From NCBI RefSeq assembly GCF_025698545.1, contig NC_068569.1, forward strand, positions 22,568,001 to 22,632,000: a DNA stretch of 64,000 bases. Direction: 5' to 3'. Source of the DNA: Gossypium raimondii (Eukaryota > Streptophyta > Magnoliopsida > Malvales > Malvaceae). The translations under genes were made by a program, and so were the position numbers. Every line of letters begins with the position of its first letter. The first letter of the stretch is position 1. This document shows, piece after piece, positions 50,846-62,170 of the stretch. The notes beneath the pieces were generated by a model. It ran no database searches, was not told the DNA's origin, and saw only the letters and a list, made by a program, of their open reading frames with translations.

Positions 50846-52482
50846 TCACATTTGACTTATCTGTTTCAACCCAAGAACTGTACCACTACTACACTTCAAC
50901 TCAAGAATTTTCTGCCTACAATCTATCTTGGCCTTATGCAATGTCAACCAATCCATCCCCAAAATAACATCAAATTCATCAAATGGCAACAACATCAAGT
51001 TGGCAGGGAAACACTGACCTTGTATCATCAAAGGACAATTTTTGCATATTTTATCAACTATCACATGCTTGCCTAAAGGATTCGACACTTTAATCACATA
51101 CTCAGTCAATTCAACACACAAATTCTTATCAGACACTAAATTCATACATACATACGAGTGAGTAGAACCAGGATCAATCAATGCAAGAACATTAGTGTCG
51201 TAAAGAGAAAATATACCAGTGATCACATCGGGGGAAGATGTTTCCTCTCTAGCTCGGATGGCATAAGCTCTTGCTGGAGCTCCCACTTCAGATCTTACAG
51301 TCGTGTCTTTTGTTACACCTTTACCACTAGTTCCAGTCCCCACATTTCTCGATGGTCTTCCTCTAGTAGTCACACTGCTCGATCTCACATTTTGAAACTT
51401 TTCTATCTCTTCTCTTTCTGGACAATCTTTCACAAAATGATCTTGAGATCCACATTTAAAACATGCTCGGCTGATTAAATAACATTCCCCTAAATGTCGT
51501 TTTCCACAATGTTGACATTCCAGTCTAGTAGGTTTAACACTACCTACACTTGCCATAGAAGTCGCCTGAGCTTTGGAACCTAAATATTGTCTTCCTCGAT
51601 CTCTTTGAAAATTCACACTAGAAACATTCGATCGAGTATTCATTTCTCTAGACTTCTTCGTTTGAAATTGAAATGACTTGCCCATTGATCTTTTTCTTGC
51701 ATCTCTTGCTTCACTTTCCACCTTTCTTTTCTCTTTGCTCAATTCTTCAGCCTTGATAGCTCTTTCAACTAGTACCACTAACTCTTTAATTTCAAGAATT
51801 CCCACTAGCAATCGGATATCCTCGTTTAATCCATCTTCAAACCTTTTGCACAATGTAGCTTCATTAGATACACACTCTTGGGCATACTTGCTTAATTTGA
51901 CAAATTCTCGTTCATATTCGGCTACCGTCATGCGCCCTTGTTTCAATTCAAGAAACTCTTTTCTCTTTTGATCAATGAAACGCTGACTCACATACCTCTT
52001 TCGGAATTCTTCTTGAAAGAAATCCCATGTAACTTTCTCTTTAGGCACCATCGACACTAAAGTTTTCCACCAATTATAAGTGAATCCTCAACAATGAGAT
52101 AGCACATTTGAGACTTTCTTCTGGAGTACAAGATAATTCATCCAACACTCTGATGGTATTATCAAGCCAGAACTCTGCTCTTTCAGGATCATCATTTACA
52201 TTAGCTCGAACTCTTGGCTCCATACTTTCAATTTTGTCCACTTGGAGGCTTTGACAATCTTAACACTTCAGTTTGTTGAGGAGCTATGGGAACAGCTTGA
52301 GGAATAGGAGGGGGCGGAGGAGGTTGAGCATTAGGATTAGTTCTAACAAACTCAGTGTACCAATTGTTCATCATTTGGAGAAAAGCTTCTCAAGCCTCAT
52401 CTCCTTGACCCTGAGTCTCAAATCGACTTTCAACAGGCACATTACTTTGAGCATCATCAGCTGTATCTCGGTTAGAATCCAT
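50846..52482 (-). pseudogene. gag: gag and protease region, broken
   Basis: Begins with an ATG at 52482 (MDSNRDTADDAQS). A TGA stops it within about 30 codons, at a place where a single C-to-T change of CGA would explain it, and shifts follow before the open frame 52057-50846. That frame has the capsid-like retrotransposon gag domain (FRKRYVSQRFIDQKRKEF), a basic linker, the zinc knuckle CFKCGSQDHFVKDC (C-x2-C-x4-H-x4-C intact), and an aspartic protease with LIDPGSTHSYV and later VILGMDWL. The frame ends with a stop just before the reverse transcriptase. Confidence 0.9.
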
Positions 52483-52600
52483 TACTATAAAAAAAACATT
52501 TTAAGATATCAGGAGTCGTCACACTATCATTATTCAATTATGGCATGTATAGATAGTCTATTACACTCGCTACGTTAGTCCGAGAATCGACTAAACCGTA

Positions 52601-52612
52601 GCTCTGATACCA
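52601..52612 (-). promoter_or_regulatory. Primer-binding site for initiator tRNA-Met
   Basis: Minus strand reads TGGTATCAGAGC, complementary to the 3' end of plant initiator tRNA-Met over 12 bases. It lies five bases inside the 5' LTR border at 52618. Confidence 0.92.
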
Positions 52613-52617
52613 CTAAA

Positions 52618-55156
52618 TGTAACACCCCTTACCCGAGACCGTCGCCGGAATCGAGTACGAGATGTTATCCAATTTAACTTACCGATTCGGAGCATAAAAA
52701 TTTGCCTTTAAAATTAAATTCACTGTTCACAACAAAACTGTCTACCTGCGTGACTTTCACTAATTTAATTATAACTCGAGTTACAGAACTCAAAATTTAA
52801 ATCCGTAAATTTTCCCTGAAACTAGACTCATATTACTACTTACCATAAAATTTTCAGAATTTTTGACTTGGCCAATTAGTACAGTTTATTCATTAAAGTA
52901 TCCCCTGTTTCACAGCTCGACAGATCTGACCTCTCGGCACTAAAAATCAATTATCTCTTTGTACAGAATACATATAAGGTTATCGTTTGTTTCTTTTGAA
53001 AATAGACTCACTAAGAAATCTACACATATAAATTATGACCCATAATTCTTTCTGTACAATTTATAATGATTTTCTAAAGTCAGAACAGGGGACTTCAAAA
53101 ATTATTCTGACCCTGTCTCACTAAAATTCAAATATCTCAAAATACAGAATTCCTTTTCCTACATCGTTTCTTTCATATAAAATAGACTTGATAAGCTTTA
53201 ATTCCATATATAATTCACTCTCTAATTCCATTTCTACTATTTATGGTGAATTTTTACATTCACGTCACTGCTGCTGTCAAAGAAACTGCTTCTTTGAATT
53301 AGTTACCATTTACACATACATAATACCAAAACATAATCTTTACTAACCATTTCAATAGCTAATCTTAGCCATATCATTTGAACATGCTCAAAATGATTAA
53401 GACTCTATACATGCCATAGTTCAAACATTTTGAAAAGCACATAATACCGAGATGGCTATGATAGTGTGATACGAGCTCCGACGGTCCACTATTCGATCAA
53501 GTTCAAATCACTATAAAACAAAGGAAAGAAAGAGATGTGTAAGCTATAAATAGCTTAGTAAGTTACATGTAAACAATAATTACTCATTTAATAATTAACA
53601 CTTTTAACATATAACTAATCAAAACATTTCTTAGCAATTTCAATCACTTACACATGCACAATCTTACCAATTCACTTGCATATACATTTTCACACTTAAC
53701 ATTTTATATTCACTTTAATTCATTATTAATCCCGTTGAACAGTTGGAATATACACGGATACGTAGAGATTTAGCACATAAGTGCCACACTGATATGTAGC
53801 CGGCTACCACGATATGTAGCCGGCTTACCACCGATCAATAACACTGGAATGTCCACGGGCTGCTCACACAAGTCGTCAGTGTCGCAACACATGCTAGATC
53901 ACCCAAAGACCGGGACTCATCAGTAACACTTTGTAACAACTGTAACATCTGTAACACTGGTCTCTAGTGACATGTCACTTGTATCCAATTCTATTCCTAA
54001 GTTCAACCGAATTTACACTTAACACTTTATTACTTGAATAATTCATGAACAATTTTCCTTCCACATTCAATATTAATTCACATATCAAATATAATTCACA
54101 ATTTATACAAATATAACTATTATTTACATATAACTTACCTCGGATGCAAAACGACTATTTTTGTAATTTAGTCGATAACTTTCTCTTTTCCCCGATCACT
54201 TCCACTATTTCTTCTTTCTTGATCTATATTAACACAATTTAATACATTTTATCAACATTTCATTCAAATACAATTCATACACAACATTTTGGCAAATTTA
54301 CATTTTTCCCCAAAACTTTTCAAAAATTCCACTTTTGTCCCTAAGCTCGTAAAAATAAAATTCACTAAATTTTTAAATTTCAAACTTCACTAAATCATAT
54401 TTCATGCTCATAACAGCCCTCAATTTCACAAAATCACAACTTTATGCACACTTTACCATCTTTCACAATTTAGCCCTTTTTCAACATTTTCATCAAAATT
54501 CATCTAGTAAAACTTGTAATTAACACTTCAAACATTCATTATCTAACATCACTAATCAATTTACAATTATATCATGAATGGGTCAATTTTTAAACTTTAA
54601 TTTCATTTAAATTAAATGGTAGAAACATGAAATTCAAGCTTCAATAAGCATAAAAATACGAAAATAATCAAAAACGGGGCAAGAAATCACTTACAATTGA
54701 GCTTAGGAAGTTCAAGAACCATAGCTATGGTGACATGAATTTTTTTGGCAGCAAACGTCTGATTTTAAGAAGATGAACACTTGTTTTCATCTTTATTTTG
54801 TCTTTTATTCAATTTGGACAAAAATGCCCTTGACCCATTACTTAGATATTTTTCTAGAAATACCCTTTTGTGTCCATAACACTAATTCATGGTCTAATTG
54901 CCACATAAACACTTCCAATTTCATGCAATAATTCAATTAAGTCATTTAATCACTAATTAGACACACTTTGCATTTTTCTCAATTTAGTCCTAAAAATTCA
55001 ATTAAGCACTAAAGCATTAAAATTTTCTATCCATATTTTCACACAATATTTCAATCAATCAGTAACTAATAAAAATTTATAAAATTAAACTATTTCACTT
55101 CGGATTTGTGGTTACGAAACCACTATTCCGATTAGGCCCTATTTCGGGCTATCACA
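52618..55156 (-). repeat. 5' LTR of the Tekay-type element
   Basis: Near-identical to 45339-47864. Differences noted by eye: ACAGGGGACTTCAAAAATTATT here against ACAGGGACTTCAAAACCATT, TTAAAGTATCC against TTAAATTATCC, several one-base run-length changes, and a few changes in the GATATGTAGCCGG repeat and the following ~130 bases. Confidence 0.95.
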
Positions 55157-56921
55157 AAATTAATCGACCGAATTGATCAAATTCGGTTAATTGATCAGTG
55201 ACTGAATTTAATTCGATCGGAGGTCGGTTAATAGGTTTTAAGAATTTCAGTTATCGGTTAATTTGGTTCGAAATCGGGTAATTAACTGAATTAACCAAAC
55301 TTAGTAATTAATATTATGTGTTAATTTCAAGACTTATGTAGTGTTTCAAGACATGAAATTTCGGTTAATTCGGTTAACTTTCAAGACAAAAACATACATT
55401 TCGATTAATTTCAATGTTTTTTTATATGCTTTATACTTGTTTTAACTAAAAGACAAAAATATATATTTCAGATTAACCAAATTAACTAAAATATTTCAGT
55501 TTGGTTAATTTTTTAAAAAAATTTAATTAAAGTAACAATTAAAGGATAACATAATTGATTAATTCAATTAATAGCAAACCAACTTACTATGTACATTTTA
55601 AATTTCAAATATAAAATAAATATACAAAATTACTTCAAAATTTCCATATCTATAAAATTTCTAAGTGAAGCCTTACAAATTACACGTATTTGGGGATAAC
55701 TTTTACAAGTCCAAGTGCCCTTTAATGAATATCAATCATTTATACATTATTTGAGTCTAATAATTACATGTTTGATTTGACCTATGGTTGAATATGTAGG
55801 ACTATATAATAATTAGAATCCTAGTTACTACCATACTTCGCATTGGTATTAATTATTTTTAGGTTAAATTATAGAATAAATATTAAATGATTAAAATAAT
55901 AGTTTTCGTATTTTTATTTTTAGGAATTTAATTTTTTATTTTTAATTTAAAATTTAAATTTAATTATTATCACTGTTATATTATACTATTAAATTAATTA
56001 GTGTGACATTTTGAAATAAAAAAATTACTCACTTATAGCCATGTAACAAAAAAGAAAACATTAAAATGAACTTGAATTTAACAAATTATTTTAACAAATT
56101 TACAACTCTTAAAGTTATATCAGCATTTTATCAAACAAAGTATCCAGGCTAATCAAGGACATTGTAAAAGTTAATGTATAAAGATTAAATCTTAAATTTA
56201 AGTGTAGCACATATACCAAAATTAAAATTTGACCATTGCTATATAATCTTAAAATTGAGGGTAACATAGAGGCCAAAATTGAAAATTTACAATGTAAAAA
56301 TGAAAAAAGAAAGTGACCCATTATATATAAGTGAGGATAACACAGGGACTACCATTTTAGATAGGTATATAAAATATAATCAACAACACTTAAAATAATT
56401 ATTAAAACAAACATTAATGATTGATTGGTAATAGTATTATTTTTATGCATGTTTTAGTATATGAGTGGCAATTTTAGTTATTCCCAAACTTATTTTAGCA
56501 AAGAGAAGGATTTTTTCCTTATTTAGAAGAAGTCTTATTTTTAGAAGAGTTTTTAATCATATTTCTAATTTCAAGTTTAAAATTGTATTAGTTATTCTTT
56601 ATTCTATGTCTAACTATTGTAATACATATGAAATAAATAAGCATTTTCCTCACATTATTACACTTGTAATCTACCGAGACATAAATAAATGGATTTACAG
56701 TCCATGTATATTATTTCGGTATAAATAAATTATATTATTACATGATATTTTCGTCTTTTATATTTTAACAAAATTAGTAAAAATTTTCATAGTGTGATTT
56801 AAATTCATGTCACCAGCATTTTAAAATATTTTCTTTACCACTTTGACTAATAATTTATATTGATTTCTTTATACATTGCAATGCCAGTACACAAATTTTT
56901 TCTTCCATATTATTTATGTAT
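55157..56921. other. Interrupted hAT-like repeat, then AT-rich DNA
   Basis: Just left of the Tekay-type element, 45306-45338 reads TAGGGGTGTTTAAACTTCG, like a hAT end; just right, 55162-55520 is rich in TTCGGTTAATT and GAATTAACC motifs, like the subterminal part of such an element. This suggests that the retrotransposon landed inside a hAT-like element whose other end is lost or unrecognised. The remaining 1.4 kb shows nothing I can name; frames near 56115-56728 are not supported. Confidence 0.4.
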
Positions 56922-56928
56922 TGTATTT

Positions 56929-57801
56929 AGGGTTAATATATATAAATGTACCTAAACTTGGCAATTTATATCTATTTGGTATCTGAACTTTTTTTTGAAC
57001 CTATCTAGTACCTAAGCTTGACAATTGTAAGCTAAGTTGGAACTTCTTTTAGGTACTTGACTAGCACCGTTAAAATATGTCGACATGACGTTGACGATCA
57101 ATAGCATTGTGACACGTGACAACTCCACATATTAACACGTCAAAAAAAATAAAATATATTTTAAAAAAAATTTAATTTTTCTACCACGTGTCAAAATGTG
57201 AGGTTGTCAAGTTGGTTTACAATTGCCAAGTTTAGGTATCAGTTAGGTTAAAAAAAACAGTTCAGGTATCAAGTAAGTATATTTTGTCAAGTACCTTTAC
57301 ATATATGCATAATGATCAATTTAGCCCCTAATGTTTACTCATTTTGTCATTTTGGCCCTTATTTTTTTTTTGGGATTATTTGGCCCTCGACCTTTAAATT
57401 TTAGTCAAATTGCTTGCTTTTGGACGAAAAATTGACTAAATTATTAAAATTTTAACGACATTGATGTGGTCACTCGCGTGGCAGTCTATGTATAATTCAT
57501 AAAAAAAGAAAAATAAAAAATACTTAAAAAGTCAACAAATTTCAAAAAAGTTCATAAGAACATTTAAAAAAAATTATCCATGTTAGTAGTGAAGTATACG
57601 TAAAATGTTATATGACCTGCCACGTCAATGTGATCAAATTTTTAACAATTCAGTCAGTTATTCTGTCCAAAAGCAATCAAATTGACTAAAATTTAAAGAT
57701 TATGGGCTAAAATGACCCAAAAAAAGAATAATGGTCAAAATGACAAAATGAGTAAACATTAGGGGCTAAATTTATATTTATGCCTTATACATATTAACCC
57801 T
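56929..57801. mobile_element. MITE 1, carrying a nested MITE
   Basis: Outer ends AGGGTTAATATA at left and the inverse TATTAACCCT at right, flanked by TGTATTT on both sides (56922-56928 and 57802-57808), a 7-bp duplication. Inside, ACCTAAACTTGGCAATT at left pairs with AATTGCCAAGTTTAGGT near 57220. Without the nested element it is about 380 bp. No coding capacity; class uncertain. Confidence 0.7.
57305..57787. mobile_element. MITE 2, inserted in MITE 1
   Basis: A 483-bp element whose halves are inverse copies: TTTAGCCCCTAATGTTTACTC near 57320 pairs with GAGTAAACATTAGGGGCTAAA near 57750, and this continues inward for about 200 bp. TACATAT lies on both sides (57298-57304 and 57788-57794). The ends (GCATAATG...) resemble those of the larger element at 21558-25530, so the two may belong to one family. 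Confidence 0.75.
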
Positions 57802-57822
57802 TGTATTTATACAATTATGGCA

Positions 57823-57990
57823 TAATGATTTATTTGGCCCTCCAACTTTATAAAAAAAGTCATTTTAGCCATCCATTTAATTTTTCAACTTTTTTAGCCT
57901 TTAAATTTACACTTTTTATGAAATCACCCCAAAATAGATGGAAAAGTTAATATTTGTTAACTTTGCTAATCCACGTACACATGGATAACA
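57823..57990. repeat. Half-copy of a related miniature element
   Basis: GCATAATGATTTATTTGGCCC and later CACCCCAAAATAGATGG and GTTAATATTTGTTAACTTT resemble the MITE 2 ends and a stretch near 31415-31580. Only one arm is visible. Confidence 0.45.
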
Positions 57991-58406
57991 CACGTAAGTA
58001 TTGCAAGGTCATTTTATTGAAATGTTTGAAATACTTGTGCTCTTGAATTCTTTAGCTATTGCAGACTGTGATTTTAGACTAAATCGTATTTCACTATTGT
58101 ATGCTATTGGTATTACATTATGATATAAAACTACAGAAAGTAGCAGTTTCTCAAATAAATGAACCAGGATGTGTAAAACTTTGATGTGGCATTGAACAAT
58201 GATTCTATGGGGCATCTTTAGGTTAGTTTCGATGTATGATTTTAGAATTAGGAAGCAGCATTTTCTAATGAAGATAATGATCTCTGAACGTTATATTGTG
58301 GCATGTTGGCATCCCCCTCCCCCACCCCCCTTGCACAAGATTTCCTAGTTTCAACTTGGAAGTCTTTGTTCCTAGCACTGAATTTGAATTAAATATATGA
58401 TTGTAG

Positions 58407-59345
58407 GAAGATGAGGATGACATGGAAGTCGATACTGCACCATCTGCTTTTCAGACTTCAACAAATCACTTGTTGCCAGAGCTCGAGATTTACTGCTAAT
58501 TTGCTTGTCCTCCTTTCTCTTATTGACCGTAAAAAATACAATGAGGTCAGACTCGTTTTTCTGAATTTGGATTCTCATTTTCCTTTATGGTCCCAATCCA
58601 CTTTGTTAAAACTGCAGAGATTCTTTTGCTTCGTTTTCTTTCAGGCTAAAGCTTGTTCCTCCGCAAGTATTAACCTGCTCAAGAGCCTAAACAGAAGAAC
58701 TCTCCTAGCATCAAGACTTTTCTTCCATTACTCGTATAGCTATGAACTCACTGGTGATCTTGCCAAAATTCTTGGGTAAGAAATGAATAGCTGACTGTCT
58801 CCTCTATGGTTCCTGCTCTGTTTGTGTGCTTACATGTGTAAATATATGTCAGCATGGAACTTCAAAAGAGAAGAGGAAGTTGGATAAGTGTCTAACCATT
58901 TCTCTAATTCTTTTTTAGCACTTTTACTTGCAGCAGTCTCCTTGCCTTGCATCGTATTGCTTCACTCCACCATGACGTGCTTGGTCAGGTTTGTTATCAA
59001 TCAATATAGAGGTTGTTTAGGGTAAGAGATATGAGAGCTACTGCATAATATATTGGCATATTGTAGGGAACACTTCTAAACTTGTTGTTGCGTAATTATC
59101 TCCATTTTAACCTCATGGTCAGGCTGAGATGTTGAGTCCAAGGCACCACGATTTGAAGCGCACTCAAACCGACCGAATTATGAACATGCACATATCTTAG
59201 TTTATATTGTTAGGTATGACCTAATTTGAAGTTCATCTAATGTCCTAAAATGGGAAAGTTGTCTACTCAAGGTATGGCTGATGGTGTATCTTTTGTTCTG
59301 CAGTTTTGTCGATATCTCTTCTACCTAGGGAAGATTAGTCTGCCA
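58407..59345 (+). pseudogene. RPN3: 26S proteasome regulatory subunit RPN3 (PSMD3-like) fragment
   Basis: Five exon-like blocks separated by introns with AG and GT borders: 58407-58545, 58645-58775, 58934-58988, 59067-about 59165 and 59304-about 59340. They read, in order, parts of the RPN3 PCI-containing subunit: DTAPSAFQTSTNHLLPELEI, then AKACSSASINLLKSLNRR and YELTGDLAKILG, then LLALHRIASLHHDVLGQ, ETLLNLLLRNYLHFNL-like text and FCRYLFYLGKI. The first block has an extra base that creates TAA at 58497-58499; the second lacks two codons found in the family (after LNRRT). The N-terminal exons and the whole C-terminal half with the PCI domain are absent. Because introns are kept, this is a decayed genomic duplicate, not a reverse-transcribed copy. 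Confidence 0.8.
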
Positions 59346-60315
59346 CAGCCTACAGCCTGCTCGTAAAGCCCCTGTTGCAGCTCGGAGCTTCAGATTTTAC
59401 CGAAACATAAAACGGATATAGAAGATACCTTCATTCCAAAAATATATATAATCATTTACTTTTAAAATAATTCCAATCAGATAATGTTCAATACCAAGAT
59501 GTACGAAATGATACTGTACTTCATCGTTCACAAGCACGGTTTTACCGCCCTTTTATAAGCTGCCGTGTCCTGTAGTTGATATAATTTAAGCACTATCATC
59601 ATTCAGGGCTCGCTGTATTCTTATATTTCTCTTTTCTTTTCTTTTTTTAATTACTTTAGGATAAATGAAGTCTCACCAGATTCAACCTGGGCTTGTAGTA
59701 TTTAATACTAAAATTAGAATTAAATAAGATAGATGCCGATTCAGGTGATTGAAAAGGCTTCAACTTGACTCTTATGAAACTCCCTGTATGATCTATCCAG
59801 GCAGATGCCGAAAGAAACAGTGAAACGGGGGGTTCATTAAAAAACTCATCCCCTAATCTACATGTCAAAACGAACCATGTGCAAACACTCAAAAACCGAG
59901 ATTAAACATTAAGATTAGTTTTCCATATGTGTCAAAGGAATGCCCCATGTGAGCTTGTATGTAAGACCATGTGATCTAATTGAACTATCGTATCAACACA
60001 AAACACAAACAAGTGGAGGTGTCGTTTAATCTTCGAATTGCAACGCAACAACTGTGAAATCAGACAACTCCATAAAACAACAACTGGGCTTATTATGGGT
60101 TTTGATCCATTCACCGCTCTTCTGTTGGCAAAGAGAGAGAGAGAGAGAGAGAGCATGTGAGAGAGAACGTGGGAATAATTGAATGATGCTCACAATTCTT
60201 GAGCCTTTGCAGGGATAATCCGATTTTAAATACTTAAAATCAATCGTTTCTCATTTCTACTCTATTTGCAGGGATCACATGAGGTTGTTGTATACGAGAG
60301 TTCGATTTGGCCCCC
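59346..60315. other. Intergenic, upstream of expansin
   Basis: No gene recognised. Contains the (GA)n repeat at 60132-60153. Minus-strand frames near 59656-60156 have no family features. Confidence 0.4.
60132..60153. repeat. (GA)n microsatellite
   Basis: An AG dinucleotide run of about 11 units, roughly 265 bp upstream of the expansin start codon. GA repeats in plant promoters are often bound by BPC/GAGA-type factors; a regulatory role here is only a possibility. Confidence 0.8.
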
Positions 60316-60325
60316 TTATTTAAAG
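60316..60325 (+). promoter_or_regulatory. Possible TATA box of the expansin gene
   Basis: TTATTTAAAG lies about 93 bp before the ATG, which would place transcription start near 60347 and give a leader of about 70 bp. Position is plausible; the sequence is only a fair TATA match. Confidence 0.35.
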
Positions 60326-60417
60326 ACTCAATGCAAATCGGTGTAAATTGTAAATACATTCATCCATTCCCCTTGTTCTCTCCACCATTTGTTGTCTTTT
60401 AAACCTACCAAATAAAA

Positions 60418-61376
60418 ATGGCCAAAACCATTTTTGCATTATCAATCTTGCTTGGATTCAGCTATCTTGCTACGACCGTGAATGCCTACGCGGCTTCTGG
60501 CTGGACTAAAGCTCATGCCACCTTTTACGGAGGCAGTGATGCCGCGGGAACTATGGGTTAGTCCCTTTCTTTGGGATTTGCTTGCAAAAAACAGGAAAAA
60601 AATACATTTTATTGTTCAAATTTCGTCATTGTTTAATATTGAATTATTTTAATTGACAACAGGGGGAGCTTGTGGATATGGGAACTTGTATGCGACTGGC
60701 TATGGAACAATGACAGCTGCTTTAAGTACCGCCTTGTTCGATGATGGAGCTTCATGTGGACAATGCTACAACATCAAGTGCGATTATCAAACAGACCCAA
60801 GATGGTGCATAAAAGGAAAATCAGTGACCATTACTGCTACAAACTTTTGCCCTCCAAACTTTGCTCTCCCAAACAATGCCGGAGGCTGGTGCAACCCTCC
60901 ACTCCAGCACTTTGATATGGCTCAACCTGCCTGGGAAAAGATCGGTATCTACAGAGGCGGAATTGTGCCCGTTTTGTTCCAGAGGTATATATCATCTCAA
61001 TAACATTTTTTCCCTCGTTTACATTATATCTAATATGCTGTTTTGGGGTTCCTACTTCTTACAATACAGGGTTCCATGCAATAAGCCTGGTGGAGTAAGG
61101 TTCACTATCAATGGGAGAGACTATTTCGAGCTTGTTTTGATTAGCAATGTGGGTGGAGCAGGATCGATCCAGTCTGTGTCCATCAAGGGCTCTAAAACTG
61201 GGTGGATGGCAATGTCGAGGAACTGGGGAGCTAACTGGCAATCCAATGCCTATCTCAATGGTCAATCATTGTCTTTCAAAGTCACCACTACTGATGGAGT
61301 TACTCGACAGTTCCTTGACGTTGTGCCATCAGACTGGGGTTTCGGCAGGACTTACACCAGCAACCAACAATTCTAA
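60418..61376 (+). CDS. Alpha-expansin (EXPA)
   Basis: Three exons with GT-AG borders and closing phases: 60418-60556, 60663-60984 and 61070-61376, giving 255 residues. Expansins loosen cell walls by disturbing cellulose-xyloglucan contacts without cutting them. Residues 1 to about 23 ([20 protein letters not shown]...) form a signal peptide, so the protein is secreted. The N-terminal domain resembles GH45 and has the alpha-expansin features [10 protein letters not shown] (47-56), paired cysteines (C50, C78, C81, C86, C95, C109, C123), [10 protein letters not shown] and the HFD motif at 129-131. The C-terminal CBM63-like domain has the conserved Trp pair around [16 protein letters not shown] and ends in the usual Phe. 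No defects were seen. I do not assign the paralogue number. Confidence 0.95.
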
Positions 61377-62170
61377 AATGCTCGAGAGTTGAGGATTTTG
61401 GGTTCAGTTTGTGGGCAGAGGCGAGCTTATTATTCCCTAAAGCTGCCCGCCATACATTTCTTGGGATTTTATGGGCAGAGATGGTTGAAATCCGCATGGC
61501 GGCTAAATTACTTTATTGTTTTGTGTTTTCGATACCACCATGTTTGGAACTATTTAAAGATCATAATCGATTGTGAATAAGAAGTGCAATGCAATGTAAG
61601 TGTACGTTGCAGCTGCTCCTGCAAATTAATGTAAATTTTGTTTTTACAAATTTTATATGGTTGTCACTGGAGATGTTACTTCTGTAATTCTACCATTCTT
61701 ACAAATGAAATGAATCATCGGAACCGACAATCCTGTTGTGTTGTAGAGATTAGCTTATCGCCTTTCGCAGTTTTTCCGAAAGAAAATTGGCTTTCAAGAA
61801 GATGCACACAAGATCAGTTTCCTTGACTTGAAGAGACGAAGACTGTGACAGAGACAGGTTTTGGCGTTATTAACTTCACATGAATTTCATAAATAGATTA
61901 TTTTGATCCACTTAATCTCTTTTCCAAGTTGGTCAAAGTTCCTATGCAACTGTGATTTCCAAAGCACCCTTCAAATATTTTGAGAGATTTAATTAAAAAT
62001 TTTAGTAGGTTTAATACAAAATAAATAAATAGAAAAGTCTAATTAAAATGTTTTTAAAATAAATTTGGAGGCAAGTCTCCTCCTACTCTTGCTAAAACAT
62101 TTCCTTCGCTTAAACGAGGTTCTCTTTAACGATAGAGGTGAGATAAATTTTACTTGTTTATTCATTAAAT
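61377..62170. other. Expansin 3' flank and intergenic
   Basis: The first ~250 bp are probably 3' untranslated region. Frames at 61389-61826 show no recognisable family and are not called. Confidence 0.4.

Larger units (their letters stand above)
45339..55156 (-). mobile_element. Complete Ty3/gypsy LTR retrotransposon, Tekay/Del-type chromovirus, defective
   Basis: A 9.8 kb element on the minus strand with two LTRs of 2,526 and 2,539 bp, a primer-binding site for initiator tRNA-Met, a polypurine tract and a perfect 5-bp target-site duplication. The order gag, protease, reverse transcriptase, RNase H, integrase and a chromodomain-like C-terminus is that of chromoviruses; LTRs of about 2.5 kb fit the Tekay/Del clade. 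The coding region is cut by stops and shifts, so it cannot move by itself. The LTRs differ by eye mainly in single-base length changes in A/T runs plus a few substitutions, so the insertion is recent. Confidence 0.95.

Noticed and set aside
55162-55560. TTCGGTTAATT-rich stretch as a satellite
   Set aside because: The motif is irregularly spaced and diverged; a hAT subterminal region is the better explanation.
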